Shown: positions 47,683 to 55,793 of the stretch, piece after piece
Layout: each line of letters begins with the position of its first letter
Position numbering within the stretch: position 1 is the stretch's first letter
DNA from: Hyphomicrobiales bacterium
GTDB lineage: Bacteria > Pseudomonadota > Alphaproteobacteria > Rhizobiales > Rhizobiaceae
Reading direction: 5' to 3'
Length of the DNA stretch: 64,000 nt
Assembly (NCBI GenBank): GCA_900470285.1
Contig: UCAG01000003.1
Coordinates: 372,001 to 436,000, forward strand
Program-made: the position numbers and the translations under genes
The notes under the pieces: generated by a model
What the model was told of the DNA's origin: nothing
What the model saw: only the letters and a program-made list of their open reading frames with translations
The model's database searches: none

Positions 47683-48729
47683 TCAACGTCTTTGTTTATT
47701 TCTTATTGCTTCTACAGTGAGAGCAATAAAAGTCTGTCTTATAATTGCAGTTGAAAGCGCCGAATTCTGACGGCTTTCCAGAACCGTGCGCTGAAGTCTG
47801 TCTGTCACGCGGTTGAGTGCTGCAACACTCCACAGCCCTAATGCTGTCTCTACGAGTTTTTTACGCGCGAAGAATATCGGTGGCTTTGCTGAATTAACTA
47901 CAAGGCCTGCCGGTACATTTCCTGTTTCCATAGCATAGCGAAGAGTTTGCAACTGGCTGAACTGGCGCATAGCACTATTCACCAGCAGGAAAGGATGTGT
48001 GCCGGTATTTACGACACGGTCAAAGGCGGTATTGAATTTTGGCAGGTCACCGATCAGTACAGCATCAATGACTTCATCCTGAGAAAGTGCAGCCACATCA
48101 CCGACAGATTCCCGCACATCATCAAGTTCAATACGCTGTTGACCACGTGCATAGAGGCAAAGCTTTTCAAGTTCTCCACGTGTTGCGAGACGATCACCGC
48201 CAAGGCTCAGGCGTAAAAACTGACGGGCATCATTGGAGATTTGTAAATGATTAGCTTGCAACACATCATCGATCAGTCCGTCAATGCCACGGGCATCGTC
48301 CGTATAGCAGGGAAGTGCCATGCCGGTTGCGCCATTTTCGACATTGGTGCGTAGGCCGGCACCCTTTTTCAGGTCGCCAGCCTCAATCAGAATATAAGTA
48401 TCCTGAGGTGGTTCAGAGATTAGTAGTTTAACGGCCTCGGCCAGACTTTTTTGTGCTGAAGCATTTTTAATCCAGATCAGACGATCGCCGCCAAACATTG
48501 AAATTGTTCGGGCTTCATCCATCAGGCGGGCAGGGTCCTTGTCAATCTCATCTGCCTCAATACGCAAGACAGCAAAAGGATCATCCAGAGGCAGACCGGT
48601 GAGCTTTGCATATTTAGCACCACGCTCACTGACCAGACCTTTATCCGGTCCATAGATCAGTATGACCGTTCCGGTTTGTGCCGTACGCGCGAGAAACCCG
48701 TCAACTTCATGTGCTTTTTTCTGTGCCAT
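47683..48729 (-). CDS. holA: DNA polymerase III delta subunit
   Basis: HolA is the clamp-loader subunit that opens the beta clamp. The 348-residue protein has the AAA+-like fold with VILIYGPDKGLVSERGA, DDPFAVLRIEADEI and the C-terminal collar domain (THPFLLVNSAMRQFSQLQTLR). In many Rhizobiales holA is the last gene of a leuS-lptE-holA run facing parB. Here the gene upstream is an ABC transporter ending in its own terminator, so holA starts from its own promoter in 48730-48780. Confidence 0.94.
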   Translation of the reverse strand: MAQKKAHEVDGFLARTAQTGTVILIYGPDKGLVSERGAKYAKLTGLPLDDPFAVLRIEADEIDKDPARLMDEARTISMFGGDRLIWIKNASAQKSLAEAVKLLISEPPQDTYILIEAGDLKKGAGLRTNVENGATGMALPCYTDDARGIDGLIDDVLQANHLQISNDARQFLRLSLGGDRLATRGELEKLCLYARGQQRIELDDVRESVGDVAALSQDEVIDAVLIGDLPKFNTAFDRVVNTGTHPFLLVNSAMRQFSQLQTLRYAMETGNVPAGLVVNSAKPPIFFARKKLVETALGLWSVAALNRVTDRLQRTVLESRQNSALSTAIIRQTFIALTVEAIRNKQRR

Positions 48730-48780
48730 AAGTCTGCTTACAACAAAGGTATGAAAAGGGAAATCAGTGTTTGTGTTTTC

Positions 48781-48811
48781 AAATAAAAATGCCGCGGGAT
48801 GAGCGCGGCAT
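48781..48811 (-). terminator. Terminator of the ABC importer operon
   Basis: ATGCCGCG (48789-48796) pairs with CGCGGCAT (48804-48811); on the minus strand it is followed by a TTTTATTT tract. It lies 25 bp beyond the ATPase gene stop. Confidence 0.88.
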
Positions 48812-48836
48812 TCTTAATTTCAGCGATGTTGAAGCA

Positions 48837-49631
48837 TTACTGGATCAGCAGGGCATCATCATCCAATGTTTCACCACGTACCTTTTTGAACATATCAATC
48901 AGGTCTTTAACGGTGAGGTTCTTACGTTCATCACCGGAAACATCAAGAATGATATTGCCGCCGTGCAGCATGATTGTACGTGTGCCGTAATCAAGTGCCT
49001 GCTGCATAGAGTGGGTCACCATCATCGTCGTCAGCTTGTTTTCGCTGACCAGTTTGGCTGTGAGCTTCATGATGAAATCTGCCATGCCCGGATCAAGCGC
49101 AGCAGTATGTTCATCGAGCAGCAGTACTTCTGAATCTGTCAGGGTTGCCATGATCAGAGACAGTGCCTGACGCTGGCCGCCTGAAAGCAGATCCATACGA
49201 TCCTGCACGCGGTTTTCCAGACCAAGATTAAGGCCTGCAATACGCTCACGGAACAGCTCGCGGCGCTTATGATTGAGCGCATGGGCGAGGCCGCGTTTTT
49301 GTCCGCGCATGGCAGCGAGGGCAAGGTTTTCTTCAATTGACAATGCACCACAGCTGCCTGTCAGCGGATCCTGAAATACACGGGCAACCATGGATGCACG
49401 GTCAGCAGTGGACTGTTTGGTGACATCTTTATTACCGATGAGGATTTTGCCTTCAGACGCCTGAACGTCACCGGCCAGCGCTCCAAGCAGGGTGGACTTG
49501 CCTGCACCATTGGAGCCGATCACCGTAACAAAGGTGCCTTCTTCAATTTTCAGATTGATGCCGGACAGTGCTTGTTTTTGCAGTGGTGTTCCGCGACCGA
49601 AGACAACACCAAGATTTGAAACTTCAATCAT
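48837..49631 (-). CDS. ABC transporter ATP-binding protein (TrpXYZ-like importer)
   Basis: This 264-residue ATPase has Walker A GSNGAGKSTLLGALAG, Q-loop ARVFQDP, signature LLSGGQRQALSLIMA and Walker B EVLLLDEHTAALDP with His at THSMQQAL. It overlaps the permease gene by four bases. With the BPD_transp_2 permease and the PF04392-type binding protein it forms a complete small-molecule importer. The best-known relatives are Gram-positive TrpXYZ/YtrB-like systems for aromatic amino acids. The substrate here is not determined by sequence. Confidence 0.92.
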   Translation of the reverse strand: MIEVSNLGVVFGRGTPLQKQALSGINLKIEEGTFVTVIGSNGAGKSTLLGALAGDVQASEGKILIGNKDVTKQSTADRASMVARVFQDPLTGSCGALSIEENLALAAMRGQKRGLAHALNHKRRELFRERIAGLNLGLENRVQDRMDLLSGGQRQALSLIMATLTDSEVLLLDEHTAALDPGMADFIMKLTAKLVSENKLTTMMVTHSMQQALDYGTRTIMLHGGNIILDVSGDERKNLTVKDLIDMFKKVRGETLDDDALLIQ

Positions 49632-50509
49632 TTGGATGCACCTCCGCGACGCAGGCGTGGCAGAACCAGTGCCAGTGTGACCAGTACAGCTGTTGCCAGA
49701 TTTAGGTCGGAAGCTTTCAGACCGATAAAATCACTGCCCAGAGCCAGCTGAATGGCAATACGATAAAGAATGGAACCGATGATACAGCCGACCAGTGCCC
49801 AGAGCAGGAAGCGGGTGCGGAACAGTGTTTCACCAATAATCACAGCGGCAAGACCAACAACAATTGTACCGACACCGGAGGTGACATCGGCAAAGCCGTT
49901 TGTCTGTGCAAATAATGCGCCGCCCAGAGCAACCAGAGCATTAGACATAGCCATGCCCAGATAAATCTGGCGATCGGTCTTCACACCCTGCGCACGAGCC
50001 ATGCGTGCATTGGTACCGGTTGCACGCATGGCAAGACCGATATTGCTTTCCAGAAAGCGCCAGACGAGCAGGGCGGCGATAATAACAAGCACGCCAACAA
50101 AAAGCGGACGCACATAATATTCAGGAACACCCAGCCCGTAAAAAGGTGAGATCATTGTATCCTGATTAATCAGAGCGACATTCGGCTTGCCCATCACACG
50201 CAGATTGACTGAGAAAAGCGCAGTCATGGTGAGAATGGAAGCCAGCAGATTAAGAATGCCAAAACGAAGATTCAAAGTCGCGGTGACCAGTCCGGCAACA
50301 GCACCGGCCATCATGGCAATCAGTGCAGCGAGCCAAGGGTTAACACCGGCAAGAATAAGAACAGCGGTAACAGCTGCGCCGAGCGGAAAGGAACCATCTA
50401 CAGTCAGGTCAGGAAAATCCAGCACACGGAATGACAGATAAACGCCGAGAGCTACAAATGAAAAGACCAGACCTAATTCGACCGCGCCCCAAAAAGCGAT
50501 CAGACTCAA
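49628..50509 (-). CDS. ABC transporter permease (LivH-like, BPD_transp_2)
   Basis: This ~293-residue protein has 8-9 membrane segments, including LGLVFSFVALGVYLSFRVL, LTVDGSFPLGAAVTAVLIL, LLASILTMTALFSVNLRVMG and VVGLAAVIIGETLF. I place the start at TTG 50509 (product MSLIAFWGAVELGLVF), which has AAGGAA 8 bases upstream and fits the membrane topology. The open frame continues 17 codons upstream to ATG 50560, which gives a cysteine-rich, unlikely leader. A 243-bp gap with two hairpins separates it from the binding-protein gene. Confidence 0.88.
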   Translation of the reverse strand: MSLIAFWGAVELGLVFSFVALGVYLSFRVLDFPDLTVDGSFPLGAAVTAVLILAGVNPWLAALIAMMAGAVAGLVTATLNLRFGILNLLASILTMTALFSVNLRVMGKPNVALINQDTMISPFYGLGVPEYYVRPLFVGVLVIIAALLVWRFLESNIGLAMRATGTNARMARAQGVKTDRQIYLGMAMSNALVALGGALFAQTNGFADVTSGVGTIVVGLAAVIIGETLFRTRFLLWALVGCIIGSILYRIAIQLALGSDFIGLKASDLNLATAVLVTLALVLPRLRRGGASK

Positions 50510-50670
50510 AATAATGTTCCTTCGGCTTGTGCAGACGGCCGGCACTTTCAAACACATCATTCACAGGGTTTCTGTTTCGATGATTTAAAATTACGGGGCA
50601 GCCTGCTTGTTGATATCTGAGTATCGTTTCACGGCTTCAGTGCAGTATGTGAAAGACACAAAGGAAAGTG

Positions 50671-50743
50671 TCCGGATATTCAGTTTTTAATTTCCGCTGA
50701 ATATCCGGATGATGAAAAACCGGTAAAGCAGCTTTACCGGTTT
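50671..50743 (-). terminator. Two successive hairpins between binding-protein and permease genes
   Basis: The first hairpin met by the transcript has arms AAACCGGTAAAGC (50717-50729) and GCTTTACCGGTTT (50731-50743); read on the minus strand it is followed by TTTTTC. The second has 13-bp arms TCCGGATATTCAG (50671-50683) and its complement at 50697-50709. They begin 10 bp after the binding-protein stop and should lower expression of permease and ATPase or protect the upstream mRNA. Confidence 0.82.
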
Positions 50744-50752
50744 AAATGCAGA

Positions 50753-51724
50753 TTATTCTTTGATGACTTTGCTGGCGCGATCGACAACAGCCTGAGGGAT
50801 TTCAATCCCCATTTTCTTAGCTGCAACCAGATTGACGACCAGATCGGTACCGGCAGCAACATTCACCGGAATGTCACCAGGCTTTTCGCCCTTCAGAATA
50901 CGGACAACGACTTCACCGGTCTGTTTGCCGACATCGTAATAGTTGAAACCGAGAGCAATGAAGGCACCGCGGCTGACGGAATCTGTGTCGGCAGTCATCA
51001 GAGGAATTTTGGCTTCTTCTGCAACGCTGACTGCACCTTCAAGCGCAGAAATAATGGTGTTGTCGGTCGGAATATAAATCAGGTCTGCTTTGCCGATCAG
51101 CGCGCGAGCGGCCCCCTGAACTTCAGCGGATTTGGTCGCAGCAGATTCAACCACTTCCAGACCACCTTCTTTGGCAGCAGCTTTCAGGCCTTCAAGAAGG
51201 GAGATCGAATTGGCTTCACCGGAATTATAAAGGAACCCGATGGTCTTTACATTCGGTGCAACTTCTTTGATCAGCTTGACGTGATCAGCAACCGGCGAAA
51301 GATCGGACAGGCCGGTGACATTGCCGCCTGGCTTTTCCATGCTTTTAACCAGCTGTGCGCCAACCGGATCAGATACTGCAGTGAAGACAACCGGAATATC
51401 GCGGGTACCGGAAACAACAGCCTGAGCTGAAGGTGTGGAGATCGGAACAATTACATCCGGTGCTTCACCGATGAACTGGCGTGCGATCTGTGCGGCAGTT
51501 GCAGGGTTACCCTGAGCTGACTGATAGGTGAATTTCAGATTTTCACCTTCTTTATAACCAGCAGCGGCCAGTGCATCTTTTACACCGTCACGGGCGGCAT
51601 CAAGAGCAGGATGTTCAACAATTGCTGTTACCGCAACGCTGACATCTTTTGCATTTGCCGGACCAGCAATCATAGTGGTGGCCATAGCTGCTGTTGAGAG
51701 CAAAGCCATAATAAGTGTACGCAT
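50753..51724 (-). CDS. ABC transporter substrate-binding protein (PF04392 family)
   Basis: This 323-residue periplasmic protein begins MRTLIMALLSTAAMATTMIAGPANA-K, a Sec signal peptide cleaved near residue 25. GGGAG precedes the start at 51724. The mature part is a two-lobed ABC_sub_bind fold (VTAIVEHPALDAARDGVKDAL, IPVVFTAVSDPVGAQLV, IGFLYNSGEANS, LIYIPTDNTIISALEG). No lipobox is seen. It is the first gene of the importer. The family is predicted to bind aromatic or similar amino acids; the ligand here is unknown. Confidence 0.92.
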   Translation of the reverse strand: MRTLIMALLSTAAMATTMIAGPANAKDVSVAVTAIVEHPALDAARDGVKDALAAAGYKEGENLKFTYQSAQGNPATAAQIARQFIGEAPDVIVPISTPSAQAVVSGTRDIPVVFTAVSDPVGAQLVKSMEKPGGNVTGLSDLSPVADHVKLIKEVAPNVKTIGFLYNSGEANSISLLEGLKAAAKEGGLEVVESAATKSAEVQGAARALIGKADLIYIPTDNTIISALEGAVSVAEEAKIPLMTADTDSVSRGAFIALGFNYYDVGKQTGEVVVRILKGEKPGDIPVNVAAGTDLVVNLVAAKKMGIEIPQAVVDRASKVIKE

Positions 51725-51865
51725 GAAAATCTCCCTCTGTTCCGCGTCCCGATCAAAACGAATAATCAGTTCTCTAAGAGAGGTCAACGCGCATCATATG
51801 GGATAGTGAAGAGGCAGACATTTTAGTGCTATTCTTACCGGCAGGCGTGGCGGTAAAAGCATAGT

Positions 51866-51881
51866 TGTTTCACGTGAATCA
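51866..51881. promoter_or_regulatory. parS-like site 5
   Basis: TGTTTCACGTGAATCA differs from the parS consensus at one base. It lies between the binding-protein gene and the HAD gene, about 5 kb from parB. Confidence 0.75.
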
Positions 51882-51935
51882 TCGTGGTTAGCAAAATCTT
51901 AATGTACAGTTTAAGAAATTTGGAAATTTTAGAAA

Positions 51936-52550
51936 TCAGAGCTGTGTCAATTCAGTTGTAAGACAGCTCTCATTTGTCCAGTGAATTGCATGCCAACCGC
52001 ACTCTTTGGCAGCAATGATATTGGCAAGCGTATCATCAATCAGAACGATCTCTTCTGGTCGTAGCTTTGAAAGTTTGGTGGCCTTTTTGAAAAATGAATG
52101 ATCCGGTTTTTTAACGCCGAGTGCGGCAGAATAATAAATCGTATCTGTAAGCTCATTTAGTTTCAGGGTTTGAGCAATATATTCCGCACGCAAATGTTCC
52201 TGATTGGTTGCAAGATAAACTTGCACACCAGCAGTGCGATAAAATTTCAGAGACTGTATCAGCTCCGCATTCAGGCGGGCATCATTCTTAAACCAGTAGA
52301 TAATGAAATCATCCGAGCTGAGATGGGGTGCTAACTCTGCAAGGACTGGTTTGAGTGCTGAAAGAATATCCAGTTTTTCGGTGACTATTTCATTCCAATG
52401 AGGTGTGAAAAATCTATTTTGTAACAGGGAGGATGACAGGCCGAGATCTGCTTCTAAATCTGTCGACCAGTGCTTTCCGTCCCGAGGGCGCCCATTAATC
52501 AGAACACCATCAACATCTACCATTAAAGCTTTTATCGCAAACCTGGACAT
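51936..52550 (-). CDS. HAD-superfamily hydrolase
   Basis: This 204-residue protein has HAD motif I (MVDVDGVLING, with the nucleophile and acid Asp), motif II (VYLATNQEH), motif III Lys (AALGVKKPDHSFF) and motif IV (EIVLIDDTLANI). The cap region is alpha-helical, as in the YihX/epoxide-hydrolase-like phosphatases. The substrate is unknown. The upstream gap has a dispersed palindromic element; the downstream gap has a parS-like site. Confidence 0.88.
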   Translation of the reverse strand: MSRFAIKALMVDVDGVLINGRPRDGKHWSTDLEADLGLSSSLLQNRFFTPHWNEIVTEKLDILSALKPVLAELAPHLSSDDFIIYWFKNDARLNAELIQSLKFYRTAGVQVYLATNQEHLRAEYIAQTLKLNELTDTIYYSAALGVKKPDHSFFKKATKLSKLRPEEIVLIDDTLANIIAAKECGWHAIHWTNESCLTTELTQL

Positions 52551-52563
52551 GAGTGCTCCCGGA

Positions 52564-52667
52564 GCATGTCCCGCTCAAATGGATAAATTTGAGCTATCGG
52601 GAACATGCGACAATTTGGAAAAACTAGAGCGAGCACAGTGGTCATAATTAAACGCGACACGCTTTAG
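52564..52667. repeat. Dispersed palindromic element with CTAGAGCGAGCAC unit
   Basis: The left part is a nested hairpin with outer arms GCATGT/ACATGC (52564-52608) and inner CTCAAAT/ATTTGAG. The right part, CTAGAGCGAGCAC...ACACGCTTTAG at 52624-52667, is closely similar to 58138-58181. Its right end, read as TAAAGCG on the minus strand, includes the stop codon of the FAD oxidoreductase. Confidence 0.78.
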
Positions 52668-53782
52668 TTGAGTTTGAGATATGTACTCAGTTCTTTTGCT
52701 GCAGCAGCACCGGCGCGATTGGCACCGATGGTTGATGCCGAAGGTCCATAGCCGACGAGATGAATCCGCGGGTCTTTCATGACCTGTGTTGCCAGTCTGC
52801 CGCCCATAACAATACCGCCATTGGCTTCGCGGATTTGTAATGGCGCCAGATGATCAAGAGAACTCCGAAAGCCGGTACACCATAAAATCACATCGGCTCT
52901 TTGTTCAGTGCCGTCAGCCCAGCGGATACCTGTTTCTGTTATCTCACTGAACATTGGCAGGCGGTTTAATGCGCCGCGTTCACGGGCTGCTCGCAAAGCA
53001 GGGGTAAGGGGAATACCGGTTACGGAAACCACAGAACCGGGGATCAGGCCACGACGGACACGATCTTCGACAATGGCAACTGCAGCACGGCCGTCTTCTT
53101 CAGTAAAAGGTGTTTCACGAAATTGCGGTTCACTGCGGGTTACCCATGTCGTTGTGGTGATCTGCGAAATTTCATCAAGCAGTTGCAAAGCGGAAATGCC
53201 ACCGCCGACAACAACAACATGTTTGCCGGCGAATGCTTCTGCAGTTTTGTAGTCACGCGTGTGAAGCTGCTGTCCTTTAAAAAGTTCAGCACCGGTATAA
53301 TGAGGGATGACCGGTGTCTCCCAAGTACCGGTGGCATTGATGATGCCGCGTGCCGTAAAAGTCTCGCGGTCGGTTTCTATACGAAAGCGATCAATACGTT
53401 CACAAACAACACTGACAGTTACAGGTCTGTAAACCGGCAAATGAAACTTCTTTTCATAGGCTGCGTAATATTGCGGTACAGCTACAGACGCTTTGACCTC
53501 GGATACTTCCGGCTCCAGTACATCAGAGAAAGACATGCCCGGAAGGTCATGAATCCGGTTCACGGTACTGAGGGTGAGGGAAGGCCAGCGATATTGCCAT
53601 GCACCACCGGCATTGGGTGACTTATCCAGAAGGAGAAAATTACTGCCTGCCTTCAGACCGGATTTTTGCAGGTGATAAGCGGAAGATAAACCAGCCTGTC
53701 CTGCGCCGATAATGACAATATCGGTTTTATAGGCCATGTGCAGATTGTTGGATGGGGATACCGCTTCTGAATGATCTGCCAT
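52664..53782 (-). CDS. Flavin-dependent NAD(P)H oxidoreductase (CzcO/FMO-like)
   Basis: This ~372-residue protein has an FAD Rossmann motif (DIVIIGAGQAGLSSAYHL), the FMO-type segment LFKGQQLHTRDYK and the NADP motif VVVGGGISALQLLDEI. A second nucleotide-binding region ends near VILWCTGFRSSLDHL. It resembles CzcO and related flavin monooxygenase-like proteins. Candidate starts are ATG 53782 (MADHSEAV) and ATG 53737 (MAYKTDIVIIGAG); neither has a strong ribosome site. The substrate is unknown. No operon partner is visible. Confidence 0.87.
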   Translation of the reverse strand: MADHSEAVSPSNNLHMAYKTDIVIIGAGQAGLSSAYHLQKSGLKAGSNFLLLDKSPNAGGAWQYRWPSLTLSTVNRIHDLPGMSFSDVLEPEVSEVKASVAVPQYYAAYEKKFHLPVYRPVTVSVVCERIDRFRIETDRETFTARGIINATGTWETPVIPHYTGAELFKGQQLHTRDYKTAEAFAGKHVVVVGGGISALQLLDEISQITTTTWVTRSEPQFRETPFTEEDGRAAVAIVEDRVRRGLIPGSVVSVTGIPLTPALRAARERGALNRLPMFSEITETGIRWADGTEQRADVILWCTGFRSSLDHLAPLQIREANGGIVMGGRLATQVMKDPRIHLVGYGPSASTIGANRAGAAAAKELSTYLKLN

Positions 53783-53883
53783 GACTGCAATTCGCCTGTA
53801 ATGAACCTGAAATAAGAATGTCTCATTCTTACTTAGGTTTTCGCGCAGCACATACAAGTTGCCTGAGGCAGCGAAGGGAGAGG

Positions 53884-53960
53884 TGGTGATCCCGACTGGA
53901 TTCGAACCAGTGGCCTCAAGATTAGGAATCTTGCGCTCTATCCTACTGAGCTACGGGACC
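53884..53960 (-). tRNA. tRNA-Arg (anticodon CCU)
   Basis: Read on the minus strand, the sequence folds as a 77-nt tRNA. The acceptor stem is GGTCCCG/CGGGATC with a G-U pair at position 2, the D arm contains AGCTCAGTAGGATAGAGC, the anticodon loop is TTCCTAA with anticodon CCT, and the T arm has the GGTTCGAATCC core. Discriminator A and CCA are encoded. It reads AGG. Confidence 0.96.
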
Positions 53961-54037
53961 AGATAGCTTATTGCACACATACTGATTTTTTGACTGTAAG
54001 CCAAGGGCAGGCAGGGCAGAAAATGCCGGAATAGTTG

Positions 54038-54148
54038 CTAGAGTGGTTTGCGTTCATGTTGGATCGCAGTGCTCACTCTAGATTCTCTAGTTTGTCGCAT
54101 TATCCCGGACTGTCCAAGTTGATCCAACTTGACTGTGAAATGCTCTAG
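54038..54148. repeat. Second copy of the 108-bp palindromic unit
   Basis: Runs from CTAGAG to TGCTCTAG, contains AAGTTGATCCAACTT near the right end, and is about 85% identical by eye to 27278-27385. Internal CTCTAG triplets divide it into two halves. It lies in the gap between tRNA-Arg and the M20 gene. Confidence 0.85.
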
Positions 54149-54154
54149 TGAATT

Positions 54155-54188
54155 AAAAAAGCGAAGAGGGGATTATGCCTCTTCGCTC
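54155..54188 (-). terminator. Intrinsic terminator of the M20 hydrolase gene
   Basis: AGCGAAGAGG (54160-54169) pairs with CCTCTTCGCT (54179-54188) around a 9-nt loop; the minus-strand transcript then reads TTTTTTAATT. It lies 31 bp past the stop. Confidence 0.93.
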
Positions 54189-54219
54189 TAAATTAAGCTG
54201 TTTAATTTGCAGTCTGAGA

Positions 54220-55416
54220 TCAGGCTGCGATTTTCTCAGCCGGTGTAAGCTGCGCATCTTTAAGACGATATTGTGCCAGCTCAACCCAGTAGCTCATGCC
54301 ATAGGGCAGGGCATCATCGTTGAAATCATAGGCCGGATGATGCAGGTTTGCGCTCTCGCCATTACCGAGGAAAATATAGCAACCCGGACGGGCTTCGAGC
54401 ATATAGGAGAAATCCTCACCGCCCATCATCGGTTCAACTTCACGGGTGATCGGACCATTGATGCTGACTTTATCGGCAACATCGGCTGCGATATCTGTCT
54501 GACCGGAATGGTTGAATGTCACCGGATAGTTGTTTTTAAAATCAAGATCGATCTTGATATTATTGAGCAGACCGAAGGCTTCACAATGGGCACGCATACG
54601 CTGCTCGGCAAAAGCACGACTGTGTTTTGTGAGACTGCGTACTGTGCCTGCGAGAACTGCTTTTTCCGGAATGATGTTATAAGCTTCACCGGCATTGAAC
54701 TTGGTCACTGAAACGACCAGTGAATCCAGCGGATTTGATCCACGTGAAACAATGCTCTGCAAAGCGGTGACCAGCTGCGAGCCGATAACAATCGGATCAA
54801 TATTGCGATGCGGCTGGGCAGCATGGCCGCCTTTACCATTGATGGTGATTGTGAACTCATCGGTCGCGGCCATGATCGGGCCTTTGCAAACGGCCAGTTC
54901 GCCGACAGTAATACCTGGCATATTATGCATGCCGTAAACTTCAACAATATTGAAGCGCTCCATCATACCGTCTTTGACCATGGCCAGACCACCGGCGCCG
55001 CCTTCTTCGGCAGGCTGGAAAATGACGATAACTTCACCGTAAAAATCACGGGTTTCACAGAGAATTTTTGCGGCACCGAGCAGCATGGATGTATGACCAT
55101 CATGACCGCAGGAATGTGCTTTACCCGGATTTTGCGAAACCCATTCCGGTGTGCCGGTTTCTGTCAGCGGCAATGCATCCATATCTGCACGCAGACCTAT
55201 TGCCTGCCCCGCACCTTTTTTGCCCTTAATGACGCCGACAACACCGGTGCGTCCGATACCGGTCACAACTTCATCACAGCCGAATTCACGCAATTTTTGT
55301 TCTACAAATGCCGCAGTTTCATGCACGTCATAGAGTAATTCCGGTTTGCTGTGTAAATGTCTGCGCCACAGGCTGACTTCCTGTTTTAATTGTGCGGCGC
55401 GATCTAAAAGCGGCAT
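54220..55416 (-). CDS. M20 family metal-dependent amidohydrolase (hippurate hydrolase/aminoacylase type)
   Basis: This 398-residue enzyme has the di-metal M20 motifs: GLRADMDALPL, SCGHDGHTSMLLGAA, the catalytic EE in VIFQPAEEGGAGG, VYGMHNMPG and the dimerization-domain GKGGHAAQPH. A final metal ligand lies in LHHPAYDFND. The family removes acyl groups from N-acyl amino acids. There is no signal peptide. It lies alone, with its own terminator. A weak parS-like sequence occurs within the coding region. Confidence 0.93.
   Translation of the reverse strand: MPLLDRAAQLKQEVSLWRRHLHSKPELLYDVHETAAFVEQKLREFGCDEVVTGIGRTGVVGVIKGKKGAGQAIGLRADMDALPLTETGTPEWVSQNPGKAHSCGHDGHTSMLLGAAKILCETRDFYGEVIVIFQPAEEGGAGGLAMVKDGMMERFNIVEVYGMHNMPGITVGELAVCKGPIMAATDEFTITINGKGGHAAQPHRNIDPIVIGSQLVTALQSIVSRGSNPLDSLVVSVTKFNAGEAYNIIPEKAVLAGTVRSLTKHSRAFAEQRMRAHCEAFGLLNNIKIDLDFKNNYPVTFNHSGQTDIAADVADKVSINGPITREVEPMMGGEDFSYMLEARPGCYIFLGNGESANLHHPAYDFNDDALPYGMSYWVELAQYRLKDAQLTPAEKIAA
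54736..54751. promoter_or_regulatory. Weak parS-like sequence 6, inside the M20 gene
   Basis: TGATCCACGTGAAACA differs from consensus at two bases, keeping CACGTGAAAC. It is inside a coding region 7 kb from parB and may be a chance match. Confidence 0.4.
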
Positions 55417-55793
55417 TTCTGTTCTCCGAACCTGTGTGCCTCTCCTCCGAGGCGGTGTGTGGATAACGTAACCCCGAGCAATGTTCCGCTACGGGATGAT
55501 GCAAGAAAGACAAAATTCTGTCTGAGGCAGTGTGGGTAAAACACAACGCTCCCAGATAACATAGTGTGTTTTACAAAATTTCGCCAATCGGTCTTTGCCT
55601 TTTATGCCCGGTCTGGAGTAGAAAAGTACAACCGAGTAAAAATGTGCAGGCATTTTTTCTGACGACCGGATTTTTGCCTTTTTATCCCGATTGAAGATCT
55701 GTTGAATTGAAGGCAGTTATCGATCTGCGGATAGAGCGCATGAAATTCGGATATCTGTCTATTGAATATTTCGCCTTGAAAGGTGGTCATCCC
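55417..55793. promoter_or_regulatory. Divergent upstream region with DnaA-box-like sequences
   Basis: The 377-bp gap between the M20 and D,D-carboxypeptidase genes includes a perfect reverse DnaA box TGTGGATAA at 55458-55466 and a one-mismatch box TGTGGGTAA at 55531-55539. TAAAACACA and TGTGTTTTA also occur as an inverted pair near 55537-55575. No credible gene is present; the open frame running into the carboxypeptidase gene from 55707 is only an N-terminal extension. Confidence 0.5.
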
